DNA from: Variovorax jilinensis
GTDB lineage: Bacteria; Pseudomonadota; Gammaproteobacteria; Burkholderiales; Burkholderiaceae_C
Reading direction: 5' to 3'
DNA length: 64,000 nt
NCBI RefSeq assembly: GCF_030316885.1
Contig: NZ_JASZYQ010000007.1
Coordinates: forward strand, 1-64,000
Shown here: in pieces, positions 19,417-27,169 of the stretch
Position numbering within the stretch: the stretch's first letter is position 1
Layout of the letters: each line of letters starts with the position of its first letter
Translations under genes and position numbers: made by a program
The notes under the pieces: generated by a model
What the model was told of the DNA's origin: nothing
What the model saw: only the letters and a program-made list of their open reading frames with translations
Database searches by the model: none

Positions 19417-19481
19417 TGCCTTGATTTGAAATAGTTGTGTGACAGGCTTTTGTTGTCTATTTTTTGATAGCTGTGAGAGTG

Positions 19482-20849
19482 CTACATGTCGAATACTTGA
19501 AGGACTGGTCTCCCCTGATTGGTGTTGTCAAACCTCATACTTAGCGGAACTTCAAATTCGCCAAAGGCGCTTGCCAAGCGCGCGAGTGCGGCCTTGAACG
19601 TGCCGGGATAAACGCCCGCCCTGACCGCGTCGGTCACGGGGTAGTCGTGCCGGCTGTCCCACCTGACGCGGAAACCCGCCGTGGATGCCCAGCTCTCGAC
19701 AACGGCGCGCAGCGACTGGCTTTGGCCGACGGTCCACACGCCTTCCAAGGCGCCCGCCGCCCTCCTCGCTGAGGTGTCCCACGCGGGCTGAACGGCCACT
19801 GATGGTCCCCGAGCTTCCTGCTCCGCACGGCCTGCCTGCGGCGGCGGTGCCGCCGCCACGAATCGATTGGCCGGAGGCAACTGCGATGACGGGGTTGCTG
19901 GTGCAGGGCGTGGCGCAGCGGTGTGTTCTGGCTTTCGAGTTGCCGGCTGCAGTGAGGGTATCTGCGGCGCGGCGGTAGGTTGCAGCGACGTGGGAGGTAT
20001 GGCCGCGGCCGCCATGACCACGGGCGCGTCAGGCGACCGCTGCTTGGTGGTAATCGCCAGGAAGTGCGGTGCACGCCGGACGGCGCTGACCTCGATGCCC
20101 GTGCGGTAGGTTGCGTAGGTCCGCAGGATCGACGAAGTCGCCTGGTCGACCGAGCTGCCGGCCGAGGCGCGCGCCTCGCGGGTCAGGGGAAGATCGGTGT
20201 ATGACTCATGTGCGAGCGTCTCCGCCGTGACGCGTCGACCGTTCAAAACGGGAGTCAGTCCGGCCTGCTGCGCCCAGCGCACTAATACCGAAATGAGGCG
20301 AGCGTCCGAAGGCGACACCTCGAAGGCGTGGCCGCGCGTGGTCTCTTCAGCTTGAGCACGACCCAGCGTTCCAGCGCCGGCAGTGATCCTCCTTGCTCCG
20401 CCGGGGTGCTCGCCGGTCCCCGTGCTGCGCTGCTTTGCGAGATGAGTGAGGACCTTCCCATCGACGCTCACGGTGACACGGTAGAGGTCGTTCGTGGGTT
20501 GATCGACGAGATAGTCGAGGGCGAGAGAGCCACCGCCTTGCTTGTCTTGAACCGCATAGCCAGCGCTTCTCAATCGAGCCACCAACGACCTTCCGAAGCG
20601 ATCGTTGGCGGGTCGCTCCAGAGCAAATCTCGTCTGGACCGAGTGCGACGCCGCAAGTTGAGTGACGGCGTCCTCTGCGAGACTCTCCAGATCCTGAGCC
20701 CAACTTGGGCTGCTCACAATCAGTGTGGCTACAACTGAACCAACTCTGATCAATGAGGCCAGGAAAGCGTGTGCACCTTTCTGGCGCCGCGATCGGATGC
20801 GACCGCGCACCGGTTCATGGATACTCGAAATACTGACTGCCGAACGCAA
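19482..20849 (-). CDS. TcpQ/PilL-like envelope protein at the head of the transfer operon
   Basis: The product is 455 residues if translation begins at TTG 20849. No ATG occurs near the start, and a later TTG before LIRVGSVVATLIVSS is an alternative. A signal sequence ends near SPSWAQ (about residue 51). The centre is Pro/Ala-rich. The C-terminal part (about 365-440), VWTVGQSQSLRAVVESWAST followed by an Arg/Trp-rich strand and a KAALARLASAFG helix, resembles the TcpQ domain of toxin-coregulated-pilus and PilL proteins. These bind secretin-like rings. It is the first gene of the minus-strand operon. An outer-membrane assembly role is inferred. Confidence 0.78.
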   Translation of the reverse strand: MRSAVSISSIHEPVRGRIRSRRQKGAHAFLASLIRVGSVVATLIVSSPSWAQDLESLAEDAVTQLAASHSVQTRFALERPANDRFGRSLVARLRSAGYAVQDKQGGGSLALDYLVDQPTNDLYRVTVSVDGKVLTHLAKQRSTGTGEHPGGARRITAGAGTLGRAQAEETTRGHAFEVSPSDARLISVLVRWAQQAGLTPVLNGRRVTAETLAHESYTDLPLTREARASAGSSVDQATSSILRTYATYRTGIEVSAVRRAPHFLAITTKQRSPDAPVVMAAAAIPPTSLQPTAAPQIPSLQPATRKPEHTAAPRPAPATPSSQLPPANRFVAAAPPPQAGRAEQEARGPSVAVQPAWDTSARRAAGALEGVWTVGQSQSLRAVVESWASTAGFRVRWDSRHDYPVTDAVRAGVYPGTFKAALARLASAFGEFEVPLSMRFDNTNQGRPVLQVFDM

Positions 20850-21582
20850 GAATCCTCCGATGTTTGAATCCGAGACCGGCTCAAACGTGTCATGCAGACG
20901 ACTCGTTCAACGCGCTGATTCGGAATTGCATGAGGTTATCGTTCTGGTCAAAAATTGGATGTAGGAACCTTCTTGGCCACGTCGCTGAAAAGGTGCTCAT
21001 GATGCAAACCGGCCGCAACGATTGGCCTCGGATTCGTCAATTCGTTCAAGTTCGGACTCCCATGACGACCGAACAGGGGAGTGCGCGATCTGAAGGACGA
21101 ACCTCGGCCTTCGCTCTTCCACAGAAAAAGATTGCGACCGCGAGGGCGGCGGAAAGCTGATAGCTGGCGTGGTCAGCCGGTTGCGCGATGTGCGCTTGGT
21201 CTTCAGAGCATCGGAGAAAGCCGTGGAGGAGATGCTGCGCGGGGACTACCGCGGTTCTCGTTCCACCTATCCCAAGTGATTGAAGAAACGGCTCTGGTGG
21301 TCCCAGGTTCTGCTCGTGTTTGCTGGCGAAGATTCGGCCGGAGTCTGCCTAGCCGGAGACCTCCTCGTGCGGAAGGTCCGTTGGACCTGGCAATGCGTGC
21401 GGTCAAGGCCGATGGTCCACGAGGAAGCGCGTTCGATCGGGACTTCTAGTCAGAGCTCATGCACTGCCGGGTTGACCTTTTCCGCGACAAGCGCGAGACA
21501 GTTCGCGACCAGATCTCTTCTTCTGCCTCTTGCCGACTCGGTGACGACCAATGAATATCGCAGCCTTTGCCGTCAGGTCTGA
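20850..21582. other. 733-bp region without a supported gene, upstream of the transfer operon
   Basis: Several short reading frames are open here, but none shows recognisable motifs or a good ribosome-binding site. The region lies between the leftward transfer operon and a small rightward gene. It should therefore carry the operon promoter and perhaps oriT, but I could not assign a specific site by eye. Confidence 0.4.
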
Positions 21583-21930
21583 ATGTCACTTGAACCGTTG
21601 TTGGAGACCGATCAGGCGGACGTCGACCTCGGCCCCGCCGATCGCAACACTGAGGCCGCCTATCGACGCGGGTATCACCAGGCTGTCGGGGATGTCGCTC
21701 GGTGCCTCGTTTCCGGGCGCCCTTTGAATGCAGCGGCGCTGACGGCGTGGATCGATGGGGAGGGTAGAAGATGGCGGCATTCCGCACCTCTGGACCGCCA
21801 CCTTCTACCTCCTGAGATGCGAGACGACGGTATGTGGACCGCGGCCCTGCCTGCGGCAGTAGGAATCGACACGTATGGTTGGCTCGGAAAAGCTGCGATG
21901 GATCGCCGCGGCAAGCCCTATCGGCGTTGA
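21583..21930 (+). CDS. small hypothetical protein
   Basis: This 115-residue product contains a segment, NTEAAYRRGYHQAVGDVARC, resembling small proteins found on plasmids and integrative elements of Burkholderiales. The rest shows no domain. There is no membrane segment. It lies alone on the plus strand between the transfer operon and the H-NS-like gene. The ribosome-binding site is poor. Possibly real, function unknown. Confidence 0.5.
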   Translation: MSLEPLLETDQADVDLGPADRNTEAAYRRGYHQAVGDVARCLVSGRPLNAAALTAWIDGEGRRWRHSAPLDRHLLPPEMRDDGMWTAALPAAVGIDTYGWLGKAAMDRRGKPYRR

Positions 21931-22127
21931 TCCGATCACTCAAGAGTTTCGCGGGTCGTGCGCCCCTCATGGAGGGCACCTCGCGCGGATCGGTCTGAAT
22001 GGCTCGTTCGGTTCACCGCGATCACCCGTGCCCTGTGGCCTCTAACCCGACAGGGGCTGTGGCCGCACCTCACGTGCGTGGGGCTACGACCGGAGACCGC
22101 CTTCGACGCGGCAAATCTCAGCAATAA

Positions 22128-22144
22128 GCCCCCGAGTCGGGGGC
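22128..22144 (-). terminator. rho-independent terminator of the H-NS-like gene
   Basis: A hairpin GCCCCCG-AGT-CGGGGGC (7-bp stem, 3-base loop) lies 16 bases beyond the stop codon. In the minus-strand reading it is followed by TTATTGC. Confidence 0.7.
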
Positions 22145-22159
22145 GCCCTGGGCGTGGCG

Positions 22160-22687
22160 TCAGGCCTGCTTCACGAAATCCTGCAGCGTCTTGCCACTGT
22201 CCAGCGCTGCCTTCAACCATCCGGGCTTCGGTCCTCGGCCGGTCCACGAATTGCCAGCGCCGTCGGTGTAGTTGACCTTTGAAGGCGCGCGCTTGGTCTT
22301 TTTCTTGACCGACTTCTTAGTGGATGCGGACTCCTGAGCCATTTCCATGGACAAGGCAAGACTCGACTTGGGAGTGGCGCCCGAGCGGAACTCTTCGATC
22401 GAGCGACCTGCGGCCAGCGCTTCGCGCAACCAACGGGGTCGTGGACCACGGCCCGACCAGCTGTTGCCGGCGCCATCGCTGAACTGTGTCGATGCCTTCG
22501 CCGAGCGCTTGCCAGCGGATTTGGGCGATGCGGCTGCAAGCCCCAGATGCGCTGCCGTCAAGCCATAGTGCGCGATTGCGACTTTGATGCGCTCGACGAC
22601 GCCCTTGATTTCGCTGGTTCGTAAGGTCTCCGCCTGACGTTGGAGCTGCTCGATCTGCTTTTGGATCTGCTTGTATGTTTGTGCCAT
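22160..22687 (-). CDS. H-NS-like nucleoid protein with two DNA-binding modules
   Basis: This 175-residue protein has an N-terminal coiled-coil oligomerisation part (about 1-40) and two copies of the H-NS/Bv3F-type AT-hook-like DNA-binding module. The first spans about residues 69-100 (DGAGNSWSGRGPRPRWL) and the second about 140-171 (DGAGNSWTGRGPKPGWL). A Lys-rich linker, KKSVKKKTKR, joins them. Standard H-NS proteins of Burkholderiales have one module in about 100 residues. Its place beside the transfer module suggests a silencing ('stealth') or regulatory role for the mobile element. A terminator follows. Confidence 0.92.
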   Translation of the reverse strand: MAQTYKQIQKQIEQLQRQAETLRTSEIKGVVERIKVAIAHYGLTAAHLGLAAASPKSAGKRSAKASTQFSDGAGNSWSGRGPRPRWLREALAAGRSIEEFRSGATPKSSLALSMEMAQESASTKKSVKKKTKRAPSKVNYTDGAGNSWTGRGPKPGWLKAALDSGKTLQDFVKQA

Positions 22688-22857
22688 TGCTTGCCTTGAT
22701 TCAGTTGAGATTGAAAGAGTTCGACGACCCTATGGGCGCGATTCTGCCATCTCAGGTGAAAAAATAATGAATCGAAGATGAAAACGGCCTGAAGTCTGAC
22801 ACATTGCACTGGCGTCTCAAATAGCTTCCAGAGCACTGGAGACGCAAAAGTTGGAGT

Positions 22858-23886
22858 TCAAGCAGCGTCCATCGGGCCGCTTAGGACGAGCGTGTATCGA
22901 TCCATCACCGCGACTTCAACCCCCATCCATCGCGCCACTTCCTCAGGAGACGTGCCGCGCCGCAATTGCCGCATTGCGAACGTATGCCGTAGCTTGAAGG
23001 TTCCGCCTTCATTGCTGTCGAGACCAGCTTCTGCCAGCAAATTCCGTGTGGCCGAGTAGTGCGATTGCTTGCTCCAAGGCTTGCCGGTCGCCGTCGACGG
23101 CAAGAGCATCTCGCCTGGAATCTCCCGCTCCAAGCGAACCTGAATCCAATGCTTCAAGAGCTCGCTCGCCCACGGCGCGATCGGCGTCTCGCGCGCCGAT
23201 TGATCTCCGTTGGAAGCAATCGAAATTTTCCAAGGCAGGTCGCGCACGCGACCGCCTCTCGAGATTGGGGAATCCAAGGTCAGCGCGCGCACCTCTGCAG
23301 GCGTGAGGCCGCCGCCCAGGTGCAGGGCCACCGCAACGCGATTGCGAAGCTCCTGCCAGGTGAACGCCACGTGCGCATGGCGGCGAGCGGCTGCGCCCGG
23401 GCGAGGGCGCGCGTTTGAGAGAAACGCGATCAGGTGCTTGGCCTCCGACACGGAAAGAAACTCTGGCAACGGATCGCCGCTGGCAGCCTCGGAATAGCGG
23501 ACATGCGGGTTCTCGGCGAGCCAATCCGAGACTGCTGTGTTTAACGGTGCGTCGGACTGCGCTGCGCGGTGATGCCGCACCCGTTCGATCAGGCGCAACA
23601 GGCGAAGGGCGTGCCGGGGCGAGAGCGAAAGGTCCGGGCTCTTCATGCCGAAGCGGGCTGCCTGAAAGGCCTGTAGGTCTTGCACGTTGAGCGAATCCAG
23701 CGTGACTGCTGGCGATTGGGCCAGGCACCAGCCCATGAAGCCGCGCCACATTTCGCGATACACGTCGATGGACCCGGTTTGGCGAAGCGAGCCGATCGCG
23801 CGCTGGTCGGTGAGCCAAGCTTCGAAGGCATCGCGTAGACCCGCGGGCGCTGGATGCTCCTCGAACAGCGGGATGGTTGTAGGCAT
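22858..23886 (-). CDS. tyrosine recombinase/integrase-like protein
   Basis: This 342-residue protein has an N-terminal SAM-like core-binding domain (about 10-110) and a C-terminal catalytic-type domain. The region KLRHTFAMRQLRRGTSPEEV aligns with the usual box II, and ARWMGVEVAVMDRYT with the end holding the nucleophilic Tyr. Several catalytic positions differ from the consensus. The first Arg region reads GGLTPAEVRAL where GLRISEL is usual. The His two residues before LRH is Phe-Lys, and LGH is MGV. It may be a divergent plasmid resolvase/integrase or an inactive derivative. An inverted repeat lies just upstream of its start. Confidence 0.8.
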   Translation of the reverse strand: MPTTIPLFEEHPAPAGLRDAFEAWLTDQRAIGSLRQTGSIDVYREMWRGFMGWCLAQSPAVTLDSLNVQDLQAFQAARFGMKSPDLSLSPRHALRLLRLIERVRHHRAAQSDAPLNTAVSDWLAENPHVRYSEAASGDPLPEFLSVSEAKHLIAFLSNARPRPGAAARRHAHVAFTWQELRNRVAVALHLGGGLTPAEVRALTLDSPISRGGRVRDLPWKISIASNGDQSARETPIAPWASELLKHWIQVRLEREIPGEMLLPSTATGKPWSKQSHYSATRNLLAEAGLDSNEGGTFKLRHTFAMRQLRRGTSPEEVARWMGVEVAVMDRYTLVLSGPMDAA

Positions 23887-23889
23887 AAG

Positions 23890-23984
23890 AATATACTAAC
23901 GGAAGCGCGGAAGCGCGGAAGATGCTGACGCTTAGCTTGCTTGGCAGTTGTTCTTTAGTGTGAGTGGTTGTCCGTTAGTATATT
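23890..23984. repeat. 14-bp perfect inverted repeat with internal 8-bp tandem repeats
   Basis: AATATACTAACGGA at 23890-23903 is repeated in inverse orientation as TCCGTTAGTATATT at 23971-23984. Next to the left arm, GGAAGCGC is repeated twice plus a GGAAG partial copy (23901-23921). The arms start four bases upstream of the recombinase ATG. An operator or a recombination (resolution) site for the adjacent recombinase is likely. AT-rich arms in GC-rich DNA fit either. Confidence 0.75.
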
Positions 23985-24000
23985 AATAGTCGAGTTGGGG

Positions 24001-24474
24001 GCCGCGGTGACTCTGGACGCCACGCGTTGGCCGCAGGTGGCCACACAACCTCCGTCGCCGGCCAAGCTCATGACCGACCAGCTCGGCTCCCTGCTGGCAC
24101 TTAGAACCAACGACTTTGCGGGCCATGAATACGAGAGCGTCCGGACCATGGATGCATTCATCCGCAAGGCCACGGAATGTCTGCACCAGCGTTACGCCTA
24201 ACAGAGATTGACGGCGCAGGCGATCGCAAAGGACCTCTACATCTCGGAGCGAACACTGCATCGTTGCTTCGCACGCAGTGGGGCCACATCCCTGCAGGAC
24301 TTGATCAGGCATCGCATGGCAGTGGCCGAGCGCGTGTTGCGGGATTCGCGCTTCGACCGCATCACGGTCTCCGAAGTTGCGCGTCGCGTCGGGCTCGCAG
24401 ATACCTCCCATTTCATTCGGCAGTGTCGGACCAGCCTGGGTCAGACTCTCGCAGCAATCCGACGAGCCGGTTGA
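24001..24474 (+). pseudogene. AraC-family regulator, 5'-truncated with internal stop
   Basis: From about 24030 the plus strand encodes a close relative of the intact AraC regulator at 40008-41003, with shared segments TDQLGSLLAL, RTMDAFIRKAT and LADTSHFIRQC. The N-terminal sensor half is missing. A TAA at 24199-24201 replaces the codon after HQRYA in the same frame, just before the helix-turn-helix domain. The remaining HTH part (24208-24474) could start at an internal ATG, but no ribosome-binding site supports that. It is a decayed duplicate at the edge of the stress-gene cluster. Confidence 0.85.
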
Positions 24475-24567
24475 GGGCTGGTGGACAAGAACGCGCGGCA
24501 TCTTGCATCGCCGCCCGTCTTCGACGAATGCAAGCATGGTTGGCGTTGGCAGTATCGGCCTGCAAGC

Positions 24568-24611
24568 TTGGCGCAAAGCGACAGTTCGAGCGGATATCAG
24601 ATTCCTAGAGT
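24568..24611 (+). promoter_or_regulatory. putative AraC-regulon promoter element, copy 1 (catalase)
   Basis: This is the first of four 44-nt elements with the same spacing: TTGGC at positions 1-5, a GRC at 13-15, CG at 20-21 and a -10-like TASANT at 39-44 (TAGAGT here). It ends 20 bases before the catalase start. Confidence 0.55.
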
Positions 24612-24631
24612 AGGGGGCAACAACCAAAGGA

Positions 24632-26131
24632 ATGTATGTCTCCACGCAACACCGCTCCGGCTCGGCGCTTCCGATGAAGCAACTCACCACCGCGCAGGGC
24701 GCACCCGTCCAGGATAACTTCAACACGCAGACCGCCGGGCCGAGAGGACCCGTTCTGCTGCAGGATGTCTGGCTGCTCGAAAAACTTCAGAGCTTCAACC
24801 GCGAGGTAATACCCGAGCGTCGAATGCATGCCAAGGGTGCCGGTGCGCATGGGACCTTCACTGTCACCGGTGACATCACCCCTTTCACCAAGGCAAGCAT
24901 CTTCGCGCACGTCGGCAAGAGTACGCCGATGTTTGCGCGCTTCTCCACCGTGGCCGGCGAGCGGGGCGCAGCGGATGCGGAGCGGGACCTGCGCGGCTTC
25001 GCCCTAAAGTTCTATACCGATGAAGGCAACTGGGATCTGGTCGGAAACAACACGCCGGTCTTTTTCTTTCGCGACCCACTGCGCTTTCCGGACCTCAACC
25101 ACGCGATCAAGCGCGACCCGCGCACCGGCCTGCGCAGCGCGCAGAGCAACTGGGATTTCTGGTCCCTGCTTCCGGAGGCATTGCATCAGGTGACGATCGT
25201 GATGAGCGAGCGCGGCATTCCCGCGAGCTTTCGCCACATGCACGGCTTCGGGAGCCATACCTACAGCCTCGTCAACGCCGACAACGAGCGCACTTGGGTG
25301 AAGTTCACCATGAAGACCCAGCAAGGCATCCGGAACCTGACGGATGCCGAGGCTGAACTCTTGGTCGGCAGGGACCGTGAAAGTCATCACCGCGACCTCT
25401 TCGAGAGCATCGAGCGCAAGGAGTTTCCGCGCTGGACGATGTTCGTGCAGCTGATGTCGGAGGCCAATGCCCGCCGGCACCCGGTCAATCCGTTCGACCT
25501 GACCAAGATCTGGTCCCATGCGGAGTTTCCGCTGATCGAGGTCGGCGTCTTCGAGCTGAATCGCAACCCCGAGAACGTGTTCGCGGAAGTCGAGCAGGCG
25601 GCCTTCTCGCCCTCGACCATCGTTCCCGGCATCGGCTTCTCGCCCGACCGGATGTTGCAGGCACGGCTCTTCGCATACACCAATGCGGCGCACTACCGCC
25701 TGGGGGTGAATCATCACCAGATCCCGGTCAACGCGCCGCGGTGCCCGGTCAATAGCTTCCATCGCGATGGTGCGATGCGCGTTGACGGCAACCATGGCGG
25801 CACCGTCGCCTATGCGCCCAATTCGCTCGGCGAATGGGAAGAGGAGCCCGACTTTCGCGAGCCGATGCTGGCGTTGGAAGGCGGGGCGGGTCACTGGGAC
25901 CACCGGTTGGATGAAGATCACTACGAACAACCCGGGGTCCTGTTCCGGGGGATGACGCAGGCTCAACAGCAGGTCTTGTTCGACAACACGGCGCGCGCGC
26001 TCAGCGGCGTCAGCGAAGCGGTGCAGCAGCGCCACGTCGCCAACTGTGCGAAGGCGGACGTGGACTACGGCGGCGGCGTCGCCCAGGCCCTGGACGTCAT
26101 GCGATTGAAGGCTGCATCGCTCATCTTTTGA
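24632..26131 (+). CDS. katA: monofunctional haem catalase (clade 3 type)
   Basis: This 499-residue enzyme dismutates hydrogen peroxide. It has the distal His in [14 protein letters not shown], the Asn in [14 protein letters not shown] and the proximal haem-ligand Tyr in [17 protein letters not shown] 24632 follows AAAGG very closely. ATG 24674 gives [15 protein letters not shown], which matches the family's normal N-terminus better, so the true start may be 42 bases downstream. It is preceded by a putative regulatory element and followed after 72 bases by the isochorismatase-like gene, probably co-transcribed. Confidence 0.96.
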   Translation: MYVSTQHRSGSALPMKQLTTAQGAPVQDNFNTQTAGPRGPVLLQDVWLLEKLQSFNREVIPERRMHAKGAGAHGTFTVTGDITPFTKASIFAHVGKSTPMFARFSTVAGERGAADAERDLRGFALKFYTDEGNWDLVGNNTPVFFFRDPLRFPDLNHAIKRDPRTGLRSAQSNWDFWSLLPEALHQVTIVMSERGIPASFRHMHGFGSHTYSLVNADNERTWVKFTMKTQQGIRNLTDAEAELLVGRDRESHHRDLFESIERKEFPRWTMFVQLMSEANARRHPVNPFDLTKIWSHAEFPLIEVGVFELNRNPENVFAEVEQAAFSPSTIVPGIGFSPDRMLQARLFAYTNAAHYRLGVNHHQIPVNAPRCPVNSFHRDGAMRVDGNHGGTVAYAPNSLGEWEEEPDFREPMLALEGGAGHWDHRLDEDHYEQPGVLFRGMTQAQQQVLFDNTARALSGVSEAVQQRHVANCAKADVDYGGGVAQALDVMRLKAASLIF

Positions 26132-26203
26132 ACGGCCCGCGTGTCGCACCGTTCTCCTCCCGCCAGGTTCTTGCTTTTTTAATTTCACTTCAAAGGAATT
26201 CTC

Positions 26204-26857
26204 ATGCCCGTCACCGCCTCGCCTGTCCCGAGCGCCAAGCTGCTCAGCCCGAGGGATCACACCCTGCTGATGATCGACCTGCAGCCGCAGATGGCCTTTT
26301 CCACGCACTCGATCGACGCCATCACGCTGCGCAACAACGCGGCGCTGGTCGCCAACGCTGCGGCCGGCTTCGGCGTGTCGACCATCCTCACGACAGTGGC
26401 CGAGAAGAGCTTCTCCGGACCGATGTTTGACGAGATCAAGTGCGCCTTTCCCGACCACGGCATGCTCGATCGCACCTCCATGAACAGCTGGGAGGACGCG
26501 GCCGTCATCCAGCAAATCAACGACATCGGCAAGCCGCGCATCGTGTTGTCGGGCCTATGGACCAGCGTATGCATCGTCGGCCCGGCCCTGTCGGCCATTG
26601 CACAGGGCTTCCAGGTCTATGTGATTGCCGATGCCTGCGGCGATGTATCAGCCGAAGCCCACACCCGCGCGATGGAGCGGATGGTTCAGGCGGGCGCTCA
26701 GCCCTTGACCTCGCTGCAGTACCTGCTCGAGTTGCAGCGCGACTGGGCGCGCACCGACAGTTACGGCGTCACCACCGGAATCGCCAAGCGGTTCGGCGGC
26801 GCCTACGGACTCGGCATCATCTACGCCAGGTCGATGTTCGCTGCCCACGAAGGCTGA
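26204..26857 (+). CDS. isochorismatase-superfamily cysteine hydrolase (YcaC-like)
   Basis: This 217-residue cytoplasmic hydrolase shows the catalytic triad of the superfamily: Asp in LLMIDLQPQ, Lys in TVAEKSFSG and Cys in SGLWTSVCIVGPALSA. It resembles YcaC-type hydrolases, whose substrate is unknown. The N-terminus (MPVTASPVPSAKLLSPRDH) is slightly extended. A strong purine-rich stretch (AAAGGAATTC) precedes the ATG. It belongs to the catalase operon. Confidence 0.9.
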   Translation: MPVTASPVPSAKLLSPRDHTLLMIDLQPQMAFSTHSIDAITLRNNAALVANAAAGFGVSTILTTVAEKSFSGPMFDEIKCAFPDHGMLDRTSMNSWEDAAVIQQINDIGKPRIVLSGLWTSVCIVGPALSAIAQGFQVYVIADACGDVSAEAHTRAMERMVQAGAQPLTSLQYLLELQRDWARTDSYGVTTGIAKRFGGAYGLGIIYARSMFAAHEG

Positions 26858-26872
26858 AGCGAGCAGCCCCGG

Positions 26873-27169
26873 ATGAAGCCGTACCTCGTTTCGTTGGCGC
26901 TCGGCGTGTTGGTCGGCGTCGTCTATGCGCTCTTCAGCGTGCGCTCGCCGGCACCGCCGATCATCGCCTTGGTCGGGCTGCTGGGCATTCTCGCCGGCGA
27001 GCAGCTGCCGCCGCTCGCCAAACGCCTGTTCGACCGCGGTCCGGCATCGAGCTCCTGGCTGCACCAGCAGGTCAAACCGCACATGTTCGGGCGCCTGCCC
27101 GAGTGCGCCATGGAAGCGGCGCTGCCGGTCACCGACGCGTCCGACAAGGGGGAGGAGAGACGTGTTTGA
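26873..27169 (+). CDS. XapX/DUF1427-domain membrane protein
   Basis: This 98-residue protein has two N-terminal hydrophobic segments (about residues 4-20 and 28-42) with the XapX pattern, YLVSLALGVLVGVVYALFSV and PPIIALVGLLGILAGEQ. The C-terminal half is soluble and longer than in the 60-residue XapX proteins. The stop overlaps the start of the amidohydrolase gene. Function unknown. XapX genes often lie beside amidohydrolase and isochorismatase-type genes, as here. Confidence 0.87.
   Translation: MKPYLVSLALGVLVGVVYALFSVRSPAPPIIALVGLLGILAGEQLPPLAKRLFDRGPASSSWLHQQVKPHMFGRLPECAMEAALPVTDASDKGEERRV

Noticed and set aside
25004-26515. 503-codon open frame opposite catalase
   Set aside because: The catalase frame has all active-site motifs; the opposite frame has none.
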